Assembly: GCA_963769115.1 (NCBI GenBank)
Contig: CAVYKN010000020.1
Coordinates: forward strand, 186,001 to 250,000
From: DASTFY01 sp963769115
Lineage (GTDB): Bacteria > Actinomycetota > Acidimicrobiia > Acidimicrobiales > Ilumatobacteraceae
Direction of reading: 5' to 3'
DNA: 64,000 nt
The position numbers and the translations under genes are program-made. A model generated the notes under the pieces. That model had not been told where the DNA came from. It saw only the letters and a list, made by a program, of their open reading frames with translations, and searched no databases. Numbering within the stretch: position 1 is the stretch's first letter; every line of letters begins with the position of its first letter. Positions 15,267 to 23,471 of the stretch are shown in pieces.

Positions 15267-15751
15267 GCCCCCGGATGATGGCCGGAACCGGAGCCCTGGT
15301 GGTGGCCTGCGGGTGCGGTGCTGCCGGTGCGGACCTCCCGGCGCCGCGCGTGGATGTCGGATCGCGGGTCCTCGTGCTGACGGGCGCGGACGGCGAGGTG
15401 TGCGCGACCTCGAAGTCCGCCCGGCCGGCCTGCGTGCCGGTCACGGCCTCGGGCGAGCCCGTGGTGTCGGCGACGCTGGCCCGCCTCGGCGCCACAACGG
15501 ACGTCGTGATGGTCCTCACCCGCCCCGACGTCGTCGTGCAGGGGCTCGGCGCCGGAACCGCCCGGGCCACCATCCGCTCCGACGGCCGGGAGCTGTTGGT
15601 GTGGCTGGGGGTCGTGCCGCCGGGGACCGAGACCGTCTGCGCGTCGTACCTGGCGCCGGAAGGGCCTGGGCGGTTGGTCGTCCACCGCGCCGTCACCGTG
15701 ACCGCGGCCGAGGCCGTGGCCGTCGAGCCGGAGCCGGACGATGGGTGCTGA
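15260..15751 (+). CDS. Small secreted lipoprotein, function unknown
   Basis: The 163-residue product has a short signal ending VVACGC, a plausible lipobox with the lipidated Cys at residue 17 or 19. The mature domain looks all-beta (VGSRVLVLTGADGEVCAT, ATIRSDGRELLVWLGVVPPGTETVCASY). GTG 15260 overlaps the preceding stop and its end overlaps the next gene, so it belongs to the same operon. No family recognised. Confidence 0.6.
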   Translation: MLSPRMMAGTGALVVACGCGAAGADLPAPRVDVGSRVLVLTGADGEVCATSKSARPACVPVTASGEPVVSATLARLGATTDVVMVLTRPDVVVQGLGAGTARATIRSDGRELLVWLGVVPPGTETVCASYLAPEGPGRLVVHRAVTVTAAEAVAVEPEPDDGC

Positions 15752-16761
15752 GTCCGAGGGTTCCGCGCTGTGGTTGGCGGCGAACGACGTCGAGGGCCGG
15801 TGGGTCATCTGCGAGGGCGAGCTCTCCACCGTCGAGGTCGAGAAGGTGCGGAGCCTCTACTGCGCCACCAAGCCGATGGTGGCCATGGGCGTGCTGGCGC
15901 TCTTGGAGCGCCACGGCGTCGACTGGACGTCCGCCCGCGTCGACGCGCACGGGCAACTCGGTGACGACGGGCCCTGGGCGCTCACCGACCTCGCCGCGCA
16001 CCGCACCCCGCTCGTCCGGCCGACGTTCTGGGAGGTGCTGCGGCTCCCGCTCGGGAGCGCGGAGTCGGAGCTGGCGGCCTGGGCCGTGCGTGCGGCGGCG
16101 GCGCCCGGCGGGCCGGCAGGCAACAGCGAGGTGCTGGCCTGGTACGTGCTCTCCCGAGCCGCTGCCGCGGTGGCCGGAGAGGGTTGGGCGGGCGAGCTCC
16201 AGACGGCGCTGCGAGCCGTCGTGGGGCCGCGGCTGTGGCTCGTCCCGGATCGCGAACTGCTCGACCTGCCCGTCGACGCCATGGTCACCCTGACGGCCGC
16301 ACGCGGCGGGACGGACGTGCCGCTCGTCTACGCCCTCTCCGTCCGCAGCCGGGCGCTCACCTCGCCCTACCTCGGCGGCTACGGCTCGTTCGCCGCCGTC
16401 CTCTCCTGGTTCCAGGCCCTGCGTCGTCACCTCCGCGGCGAGGCGGCCCCATCGCTCTTCCCGGCAGCGGAGGGGCTGTGGGCCGAGCTGGCGGCCGCAG
16501 GTGCCCGTGGCAAGGACGGGGGCCCGTCGGCCGCGATGGGCTTGGAGGCGGCGGTCGGGCCGGTCGGCGGGCCGCGGCTCGCCCTGCAGGCGGCCGGTGG
16601 CGCGCTCGTCCATCGACCTGGATCCGGCGACGGGTGTGATCGTCGCCGTGCTGGGGTCCCGCTTCCTCGACGATCCGAACGAGCGCCGGCGGTGGCTCGC
16701 CGCCGAACGCGCCGCGGCGCGCGAGTGGGCGCAGCGGCTCGGGTTCGAGGCCCACTCGTGA
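15741..16761 (+). CDS. Beta-lactamase-fold (serine hydrolase) protein with Cys in the SxxK position; frameshifted
   Basis: The N-terminal part resembles class C beta-lactamase/S12 proteins: the usual SxxK nucleophile motif appears as Cys41-Ala-Thr-Lys44 in YCATKPMVAMGVLALLERHGV, followed by a LTDLAAHRTPL segment equivalent to the LLTHTSG loop. The expected YxN motif is not intact (GNSEVLAWYVLSRAAAAVAG). A +1 shift near 16606 moves the reading into the frame ending GASSIDLDPATGVIVAVLGSRF and the stop at 16759-16761, which completes the fold; without it the frame runs on into the next gene. The Ser-to-Cys change could mean a thiol hydrolase or an inactive relative. Confidence 0.6.
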
Positions 16762-17129
16762 CCGCCGGGTCGGCGTTCGGTCGCTCGTTGCGGGATCTGC
16801 TCGGCCGGACGCGCTTCCCGTCCGGACTGCCGCCACTGCCGGTGTCGCTCCACCTGGCTGTGGTCGTCCTCGACCAGCCGGACTCGAGCGTTGCCGTCCT
16901 GCTCGGTCCCGGTTGGACCGTCGCCACGACCGACCCCTCGCCCGAACTGGTCCACGACGCCGTGCTGGCCGCGCCGGCCGCCCTCGTCCGGGAGATCCTC
17001 ACGGGCACCGCCGATCCAGGGCTGGCCACGGTCCACGGCAGCTTGACCGGCAGCCTCGTCGGCCAGAGCGCGCTCGCGCTCCTGGTCGAGGCGGTCAGCG
17101 GCATCTTCCACGACGAGGGGAACGCCTGA
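16758..17129 (+). CDS. Small protein, possible SCP2-like lipid-binding domain
   Basis: The 123-residue product starts at GTG 16758, overlapping the stop of the beta-lactamase-fold gene, and its stop overlaps the next ATG. The sequence LGPGWTVATTDPSPELVHDAVLAAPAALVREILTGTADPGLATVHGSLTGSLVG has the rhythm of SCP2 sterol-carrier domains, where a helix pair with a small-residue turn follows a beta sheet. This is a fold impression only. No catalytic residues are evident. Confidence 0.5.
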   Translation: MTAGSAFGRSLRDLLGRTRFPSGLPPLPVSLHLAVVVLDQPDSSVAVLLGPGWTVATTDPSPELVHDAVLAAPAALVREILTGTADPGLATVHGSLTGSLVGQSALALLVEAVSGIFHDEGNA

Positions 17130-17813
17130 TGCGACGGCTCCTGACGGCCGTGCTCTCCGCGGCGGTTGCGCTGATCCTGGTTCCTGTTGTGCTGCCAGGG
17201 TCGCGCGCGGCACCGACCCGGCCGGCCATCAGGCTCGTGTCGATCGTCCCCGAGCGTGGGTCCGCCGGCGGCGTCCGAACGGACGTGGCCGTGGTCGAGC
17301 AGACGCTCGGCCGGCTGGCCGAGGCCGGTCTTGGTCACGGGCCGGTGGACGTGACCGTGCTTCGCAGCGACGTCCTGGCCAGCGAGCTGGTGTCACCACG
17401 CGCCGCCGCGGCGCCGTGTTCGAGCGGAGCGTGGCGTGGGCCGATGGCGCCAGGAGCGGCGTCCGCCGTCGTGATCGTGGTCGGTGGGACCATCGCCAGC
17501 CCCGTGCCCTTCCGGCGCCGAGCGGGGCTGACCTGTCCCGGCCGGCCGCCGACCGTCCTGCTCGACCGCCGGCCCGTGCCCGGTGCCGACCGCTCCGTCG
17601 TCCTGCTGCACGAGCTCGGTCACAGTGCCGGTCTCACCCACCGGACCGAAGGACGCCGGGACGGCGACGGGCGGGTCAACGTGATGCAGGAGGATCTGGG
17701 GCCGGCCGGCCCGGGCGGTCAGACCGGCCTGCGCGACGTCACCTTGGACGATGGGCAGCTCGCCGCGCTGGCGCGGCTGCTCGACCCGCTCGAGTCAGGG
17801 CAGCGGCGGGTAG
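17129..17813 (+). CDS. Secreted zinc metalloprotease (HExGHxxGLxH), C-terminal frame uncertain
   Basis: An N-terminal signal peptide (MRRLLTAVLSAAVALILVPVVLPGSRA) precedes a domain with VVLLHELGHSAGLTH, the metzincin-type zinc site in which His, His and His bind zinc and Glu is catalytic, and a downstream VNVMQEDL Met-turn candidate. The conserved part ends near 17790. In this frame there is no stop until 18418, which would run through the whole convergent membrane-protein gene. A +1 shift before 17790 would reach the TAG at 17811, which I take as the likely end. It is the last gene of the secreted-protein run. Confidence 0.65.
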
Positions 17814-18334
17814 TTCGGATCGCCGGGCCGCGGCGGGGGCGGCACCGACTCCACCGGCACGCCGGTGGCGGGATCGTTCCAGGCCGGGGCGGGTGTCGTC
17901 GTGGGCGTGGCCACCGCGCCGGTGTCGAGCCCGAGCGCCGACCTCGTGCTGTCCTGCTGGGCCTCGAACGCCGCCTGCATCCGCTCCCGCTCCTCGGCCC
18001 GGTCGATCCCGGCGATGCGGCGGGCCATCCAGTCGACGATGCCGTGGAGGATCACCGCCACGACGAGATAGACGATGAGTGCGAAGAGCAGGGAGGCGTT
18101 GAAGGTGGACCGATCGGTCACCTCCGTGCTCGGGAAGATCCCCCGGAACGGCTCGGTGATGTTGGCCGCGGCGCGGTAGATCCACTCCGCGAAATCAGCC
18201 TCGGGGTTGGCGCCCAGGAGCTGGAGCACGAACGCGATCCCGACGATCACGGCGTAAGCCAGGAACACGGCGTAGATGAACAGGGTGATGAGCCGGCCGA
18301 CCCACAGGATCAACCGCTTCGTCTCTCGGCGCAT
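17795..18334 (-). CDS. YggT-like membrane protein
   Basis: The 179-residue protein has two hydrophobic blocks (GRLITLFIYAVFLAYAVIVGIAFVLQLLG and NASLLFALIVYLVVAVILHGIVDWMARRI) separated by a YggT-type loop containing ITEPFRGIFP. A Pro/Thr-rich cytoplasmic tail ends the protein. YggT-family proteins are small membrane proteins linked to cell division or osmotic tolerance, but their mechanism is unknown. ATG 18334 follows GAGGAGG. Its end overlaps the convergent protease gene. Confidence 0.8.
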   Translation of the reverse strand: MRRETKRLILWVGRLITLFIYAVFLAYAVIVGIAFVLQLLGANPEADFAEWIYRAAANITEPFRGIFPSTEVTDRSTFNASLLFALIVYLVVAVILHGIVDWMARRIAGIDRAEERERMQAAFEAQQDSTRSALGLDTGAVATPTTTPAPAWNDPATGVPVESVPPPPRPGDPNYPPLP

Positions 18335-18501
18335 GCCGTTCCTCCTCGCGCTGGACACTGGTCCGACCCGCTCCACGGATGGTATCCAGCACGCGCGCCG
18401 CGCTCGGGGATGACATGACCGCGCGGGAGTGCCCGACTCGACCAAGATGGCGGGTCACGGGCGCACCAACGGCACACCTGCCGGGAGACGAAAGGGTCCT
18501 C

Positions 18502-19296
18502 ATGCCGAAGCGATGGATCGCGATCGCGCTGGTGGGGATGAGTGCCGTGGCGCTGGCCGCCTGTGGGAGCTCGGAGGACGACGTGGACACCGCGGCTGCG
18601 CCCGAAGGTCCGGCGCTCGAGGGGACGAACTGGGTGCTGTCGGAGAGCACCGACCTCGGCGTGTCCCTGGACGGCGTGACGGTGTCCGCCCGCTTCCAGG
18701 ACGGCACCGTGGCGGGGACGAGCGGATGCAACTCCTACACCGGCCCCTACGAGGTGGACGGCGAGGACCTCACGATCGGGCCCGAGATCGCCTCCACGCA
18801 GATGGCCTGTGAGGATCCGCAGGCCGCGGTCGAGCAGGCGTACCTCGCAGCGCTGCCGGAGGTGGCCTCCTTCGCCATCGCCGACGAGACGCTCACCCTG
18901 AGCAACGGCGACGGTGACGCGCTGCTCGTCTTCGACGCCTCCGTCGGCGCCGAGGCCATCGTCGGGAGCTGGACCGTCACCAGCTACTACGCGGGGGACG
19001 CCATCCTGAGCGTGACCGGTGACGCCACGCTGACTGCCGACTTCGCCGACGACGGCTCGGTCTCCGGTAATGCCGGATGCAACAACTACAACGGGCCGTA
19101 CGAGATCGACGGCGACTCGATCACGATCGGGCCCCTCGCCGGCACCAAGATGGCGTGCACCTCCGAGGAGCTGTCGAAGCAGGAGGCGGACTTCCTCGCC
19201 GCCCTCGAGCTGGCGACCACCTTCATCGTGACCGGCGACCGGCTCGACCTGCTCCGTGACGGCGGCACCATCGCCGCGACGCTCCAGAAGGCGTAG
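18502..19296 (+). CDS. Lipoprotein with two META (HslJ-like) domains
   Basis: The 264-residue protein has a lipobox ALAAC (Cys21). Two repeats of the META domain follow, each with a GxSGCNxYxGPYEVDG core (TSGCNSYTGPYEVDGEDLTIG and NAGCNNYNGPYEIDGDSITIG) and a TxMAC segment. META-domain proteins such as HslJ are exported, associated with heat shock or antibiotic resistance, and have no known enzyme activity. Its stop codon directly abuts the GTG of the RidA gene, so it may share the tryptophan-catabolism transcript. Confidence 0.85.
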   Translation: MPKRWIAIALVGMSAVALAACGSSEDDVDTAAAPEGPALEGTNWVLSESTDLGVSLDGVTVSARFQDGTVAGTSGCNSYTGPYEVDGEDLTIGPEIASTQMACEDPQAAVEQAYLAALPEVASFAIADETLTLSNGDGDALLVFDASVGAEAIVGSWTVTSYYAGDAILSVTGDATLTADFADDGSVSGNAGCNNYNGPYEIDGDSITIGPLAGTKMACTSEELSKQEADFLAALELATTFIVTGDRLDLLRDGGTIAATLQKA

Positions 19297-19728
19297 GTGT
19301 CCGACCGCTCCGTCGTCGTCCCCGGGCGGACGCCGCCGCGGGGCGCCTACCCCCACCTCCGCCTGGCCGGGGAGTGGGTGTTCGTGTCGGGTACGAGCGC
19401 GCGCCGTCCGGACGGCACGATCGCCGGTGCCAGCGTCGACGCCGACGGGACCGCCACGCTCGACATCCGGGTCCAGACCCGGGCGGTGCTCGACAACATG
19501 GCCGCCCTGCTCGAGGCGGTCGGCGCCTCGCTGGCCGATGTCGTCGACCTCACCACCTTCCTGGTGACGATGGACGACTTCGCGGGCTACAACGAGGTCT
19601 ACGCCGAGTACTTCTCGGCCGAGACCGGGCCGGCCCGCACCACGGTGGCGGTCCACCAGCTGCCCCACCCGCAGCTGGCCATCGAGATCAAGGCGGTGGC
19701 CCGCCGCCCGGCGACCGAAGGGGGTTGA
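19297..19728 (+). CDS. RidA-family protein, likely 2-aminomuconate deaminase
   Basis: The 143-residue YjgF/YER057c/RidA-type protein has WVFVSGTSARRPDGTIAG at the N-terminus and an active-site GPARTTVAVHQLPHPQLAIEIKAVA region with the conserved Arg of imine-binding RidA enzymes. In bacterial kynurenine pathways the 2-aminomuconate deaminase (AmnD/NbaF type) belongs to this superfamily. Its place at the head of the 3-hydroxyanthranilate branch supports that role over general enamine detoxification. GTG 19297 starts immediately after the previous stop. Confidence 0.8.
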   Translation: MSDRSVVVPGRTPPRGAYPHLRLAGEWVFVSGTSARRPDGTIAGASVDADGTATLDIRVQTRAVLDNMAALLEAVGASLADVVDLTTFLVTMDDFAGYNEVYAEYFSAETGPARTTVAVHQLPHPQLAIEIKAVARRPATEGG

Positions 19729-19729
19729 C

Positions 19730-20287
19730 GTGCAACCCATCGACCTGGCCCGTTGGATCGAGGAGCACCAGGAGCTGCTGCGACCTCCCGTCGGCAACGC
19801 CCAGGTGTGGGACGACGGCGACTTCATCGTCACCGTCGTCGGCGGCCCCAACCAGCGCACCGACTTCCACGACGATCCCTGCGACGAGTTCTTCCACCAG
19901 CTGCGGGGGGACATGGTGCTGCGGGTCTGGGAGGACGGCGGCCCCCGGGACATCCCGATCCGCGAGGGCGAGGTCTTCCTCCTGCCCGCCCACGTCCGCC
20001 ACTCGCCGCAGCGGCCTGTGCCCGGTTCGGTGGGCCTCGTGATCGAACGTCCACGCCCGGCCGGTGCGGTCGACGGCTTCGAGTGGTACTGCCCGCGGTG
20101 CTCGACGTTGGTCCACCGCAGCGAGGTGCACCTCGTCAGCCTGGTCGACGACCTGCCGCGGGCGTTCGCCGCCTTCTACGACGACGAGCGGGCCCGCACC
20201 TGCCCCGGTTGCGGCTGGCTCCACCCGGGGCGGGGAGCGATGCCCGATCCGCCGCTCGCCGCCGAGGCCCTGCCGCGGACCCCATGA
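19730..20287 (+). CDS. nbaC: 3-hydroxyanthranilate 3,4-dioxygenase
   Basis: The 185-residue cupin opens the ring of 3-hydroxyanthranilate to 2-amino-3-carboxymuconate semialdehyde. Catalytic iron ligands are His47 (TDFHDDP), Glu53 (DEFFHQL) and His91. A second rubredoxin-like iron site, found in the bacterial enzymes, is formed by Cys121/Cys124 (YCPRC) and Cys158/Cys161 (TCPGCGW). Length and residue spacing match bacterial HAO exactly. GTG 19730 is 1 base after the RidA stop, and its own stop overlaps the decarboxylase ATG. Confidence 0.95.
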   Translation: MQPIDLARWIEEHQELLRPPVGNAQVWDDGDFIVTVVGGPNQRTDFHDDPCDEFFHQLRGDMVLRVWEDGGPRDIPIREGEVFLLPAHVRHSPQRPVPGSVGLVIERPRPAGAVDGFEWYCPRCSTLVHRSEVHLVSLVDDLPRAFAAFYDDERARTCPGCGWLHPGRGAMPDPPLAAEALPRTP

Positions 20288-21283
20288 CCGTCGTCGACCT
20301 CCACTCCCACTTCTTCCCCGAGACCTGGCCGGATCTCGAGCAGCGCTTCGGCACGCCGGACTGGCCCTGGATGCGGCGCGACGGACCCGATCACGCCATG
20401 GTGATGATGGGCCGGAACGAGTTCCGGCCCATCACGTCCGCCTGCTGGGATGCCGCCGTCCGCCTGGCCGACATGGACCGGGACGGGGTCGACCTGCAGG
20501 TGATCTCGGCCACGCCCGTGCTGTTCGCGTACGGACGGCCGGCCGAGCACGCCATGGAGTGCGCCCGGATCTTCAACGACGCCCTGTTGGAGCTGTGCGC
20601 GGCGGGGAAGGGCCGCCTCGTCCCGATCGGCCAGGTCCCCCTGCAGGACACCGACCTCGCGTGCCGGGAGCTGGAGCGCTGCCTGGCCGACGGGATGAAG
20701 GGCGTGCAGATCGGCAACCACGTCGGCGACCGCGACCTCGACGACGACGGCCTGGTGACGTTCCTCGTCCCACTGCGCGGCGCTCGACGCCGCGGTCTTC
20801 GTGCACCCGTGGGACATGTTCGGCGGGTGCCGTCTGGAGGACTGGATGCTGGGCTGGACGGTGGCGATGCCCGCCGAGACCCAGCTCTCGCTCAACCGCA
20901 TGATCCTCGGTGGCGCCTTCGACCAGCTCCCTCGCGACCTGCGCATCTGCTTCGCCCACGGTGGCGGGTCGTTCACGTTCCTGCTGGGCCGGTTGGAGAA
21001 CGCCTGGCACCGCCGGGACATCGTGCGGGGACTGTCGACGGCACCGCCCAGCACGTACCTGGACCGATTCGATGTCGATTCGGCGGTCTACGACGCCCGC
21101 GCCCTGCGGTACCTGGTCGACGTCATGGGGCCGTCGTCGGTGCTCCTCGGTTCTGACTACCCGTTCCCGCTCGGCGAGGAGCGCGTCGGCAGCGTCATCC
21201 GGTCGTGCGGGTTCGAGCCGCACGTCGAGCACCGGTTGCTGGGCGACAACGCCCTCGCCTTCCTCGGGCTCAGCGGGCCCTGA
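20284..21283 (+). CDS. nbaD: 2-amino-3-carboxymuconate-6-semialdehyde decarboxylase (ACMSD); one frameshift
   Basis: This amidohydrolase-fold enzyme decarboxylates ACMS and steers the pathway away from quinolinate. The metal-binding HSHFFPE (His7, His9) is at the N-terminus. The C-terminal half carries VHPWDMFGG, ICFAHGGGSFTFLLGRLENAW and the metal Asp in LGSDYPFPLGE. The two halves are in different frames: an extra C in the CCC run at 20769-20771 breaks the gene, and removing it restores FLVHCAALDAAVFVHPWD. The near-perfect conservation on both sides points to a sequencing error. The ATG overlaps the dioxygenase stop. Confidence 0.88.
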
Positions 21284-21288
21284 CGGCG

Positions 21289-22605
21289 ATGGCCGACGTG
21301 GGGATCGCCGGGGCGGGCCTGGCCGGCCCGCTGCTCGCGGTCTACCTCGCCCGACGTGGCCACCAGGTGGCGCTGTACGAGCGCCGGCCCGATCCGCGGC
21401 GGATGGGCGCCGCCGGACGGTCCATCAACCTGGCGCTCTCGGCGCGCGGGATCGACGCGCTCGAGCGGGTCGGCCTGTCCGAGACGGTCCTCGCCCACGG
21501 GTTGGCCATGAAGGGCCGGATGGTGCACGACCGCGACGGCCGGCTCTCCTACCAGGCCTACAGCGCCGACGGCTCCAAGGCCATCAACTCCATCTCCCGC
21601 CACGGCCTCAACGGCCTGCTGCTGGACGCCGCCGAGGCGGAGGGCGGCGTCACGACCCACTTCGAGCGGCGGGCGATCGCGGTCGCCGCCGAGGCCGGAC
21701 GGATGACCCTCGAGACGCCCGACGGTGAGCGGGAGATCATCCATGACGTCGTGATCGGGGCCGACGGTGCGTACAGCGCGCTCCGCGACGCAATCGTGCG
21801 CAGCGAGCGGGCGGACTTCCGCCAGGAGCACCTGCCCTGGGGGTACAAGGAGCTGACGATCGCGTCGACGGCCGCCGGGGACTTCGCGCTCGATGCCGCG
21901 GCGCTGCACATCTGGCCTCGCGGCGACTCGATGATGATCGCCCTGCCGAACCCGGACCGGACGTTCACGGCCACGCTCTTCTGGCCCTACGAGGGACCGG
22001 CGGGCTTCGCGGGGCTGGACGGGCCGGCCGCGGTCCGAGCCCGGTTCGAGCGCGACTATGTCGACGCCATGGACCTGTTCGAGGACCTCGAGGGCGAGTT
22101 CGCGGCCAATCCTGTCGGCACGCTCGTGACCGTGCGGATGTGGCCGTGGACCCGCGACCGGTTGGCGCTGCTGGGCGACGCCGCCCATGCCATCGTCCCC
22201 TTCTTCGGTCAGGGCATGAATTGCGCGTTCGAAGACGTGGTCGAGCTCGACCGGTGCCTCGACGAGACCGATGATGACTGGGATGCCGCGCTGCCCCGCT
22301 ACGCCGAGCGGCGCAAGCCCAACGCCGACGCCATCGCCGACCTCGCACTCGACAACTTCGTGGAGATGAGGGACCGGGTGGGGTCGGCGGCGTTCCGGAC
22401 CGGCAAGCGGATCGAGCACGCCATCGAACGGCTCGCTCCCGACCACTTCGAGTCGCTGTACGAGCTGGTGAGCTTCACCACCGTCCCCTACGCGGAGGCC
22501 CGGAGTCGCGCCGCCGCCCAGCGCCGCTTCCCGGCCAACGTCGGCGCGGTGGCCGCTGCGGGTGCGGCACTGGTCAGCCGGACCGTGAAGCGGGTGACCA
22601 CGTGA
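21289..22605 (+). CDS. kmo: Kynurenine 3-monooxygenase
   Basis: The 438-residue FAD hydroxylase adds the 3-hydroxyl group to kynurenine using NADPH and oxygen. It has GIAGAGLAGPLLAVYLARRGHQVALYERR (FAD Rossmann motif), the KMO-specific AAGRSINLALSARG, the VIGADGAYSALR motif, LLGDAAHAIVPFFGQGMNCAFEDVVELDRCL and a C-terminal FTTVPYAEA segment. ATG 21289 is chosen since the FAD motif starts within a few residues. It overlaps the next gene at GTGA. Confidence 0.95.
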   Translation: MADVGIAGAGLAGPLLAVYLARRGHQVALYERRPDPRRMGAAGRSINLALSARGIDALERVGLSETVLAHGLAMKGRMVHDRDGRLSYQAYSADGSKAINSISRHGLNGLLLDAAEAEGGVTTHFERRAIAVAAEAGRMTLETPDGEREIIHDVVIGADGAYSALRDAIVRSERADFRQEHLPWGYKELTIASTAAGDFALDAAALHIWPRGDSMMIALPNPDRTFTATLFWPYEGPAGFAGLDGPAAVRARFERDYVDAMDLFEDLEGEFAANPVGTLVTVRMWPWTRDRLALLGDAAHAIVPFFGQGMNCAFEDVVELDRCLDETDDDWDAALPRYAERRKPNADAIADLALDNFVEMRDRVGSAAFRTGKRIEHAIERLAPDHFESLYELVSFTTVPYAEARSRAAAQRRFPANVGAVAAAGAALVSRTVKRVTT

Positions 22606-23471
22606 CCCGGCCGGCCGGCGAGGCAGGCGGGACCGGCGGGACGGGTGGCTCCGGTGGGGCCGAGGACGCCCACCTCGACCTGCGCCACCGTCTCAGCTAC
22701 GCCGAGTACCTCGGCCTCGACGCGTTGTTGACAGCGCAACATCCCCGTACCGACGCGCACGACGAGCTGCTCTTCATCATCCAGCACCAGGCCACGGAGG
22801 TCTGGCTCAAGCTCGTGCTCCACGAGCTGCACACCGTCTCCGCTCTCGTGGACGCGGACGATCTCGGCCCGGCGTTCAAGAGCCTGGCCCGCGTGGAGCG
22901 GGTCATGCAGGGCCTCATCTCGTCGTGGGACATCCTCTCCACGATGACGCCGGCTGACTACTTGTCGTTCCGGGCCGCGCTCGACACGTCGAGCGGCTTC
23001 CAGTCCTTCCAGTTCCGGGAGCTGGAGTACGTGCTGGGCAACCGCGACGCCGTCTATCTGGAGCCGTTCCGGCACGAACCCGAGCGCTTCGCCCGGTTGG
23101 AGGCCATCCTCCACGAGCCGTCGCTCTACGACCGGGTGATCCGCCTGCTCGCCCGCCGGGGCATGCCCGTGGACCCGGCGTTGGTCGACCGGGACTGGTC
23201 CGAGCCCCATCAGTCGGACCGCAGCGTCCTCGAGGCTTGGCTGGTCGTGTACCGGGAGCCCGAGACCCACTGGGAGCTGTACGAGCTGGCCGAGGACCTG
23301 CTCGACCTGGAGGACGCCATGCGCCAGTGGCGGCTGCGGCACGTCACGACCGTGGAGCGCATCATCGGGCTGAAGACCGGGACGGGCGGCACCGCCGGCG
23401 TGCCGTACCTGCGAACCCGTCTGGAGCTGGTGCTCTTCCCAGAGCTGTGGGACGTGAGGACGGAGCTGTAG
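22602..23471 (+). CDS. kynA: Tryptophan 2,3-dioxygenase
   Basis: The 289-residue heme enzyme opens the indole ring of tryptophan to N-formylkynurenine, the first step of the pathway. The conserved signatures are LSYAEYLGLDALL, HDELLFIIQHQATEVWLKLVLHEL (substrate and heme pocket), SSGFQSFQFRELEY and the C-terminal HVTTVERIIGLKTGTGGTAGVPYLRTRL with the heme-ligand His. A Gly/Thr-rich 20-residue leader is unusual but harmless. It is coupled to kmo upstream and abuts kynU downstream. Confidence 0.96.
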   Translation: MTRPAGEAGGTGGTGGSGGAEDAHLDLRHRLSYAEYLGLDALLTAQHPRTDAHDELLFIIQHQATEVWLKLVLHELHTVSALVDADDLGPAFKSLARVERVMQGLISSWDILSTMTPADYLSFRAALDTSSGFQSFQFRELEYVLGNRDAVYLEPFRHEPERFARLEAILHEPSLYDRVIRLLARRGMPVDPALVDRDWSEPHQSDRSVLEAWLVVYREPETHWELYELAEDLLDLEDAMRQWRLRHVTTVERIIGLKTGTGGTAGVPYLRTRLELVLFPELWDVRTEL

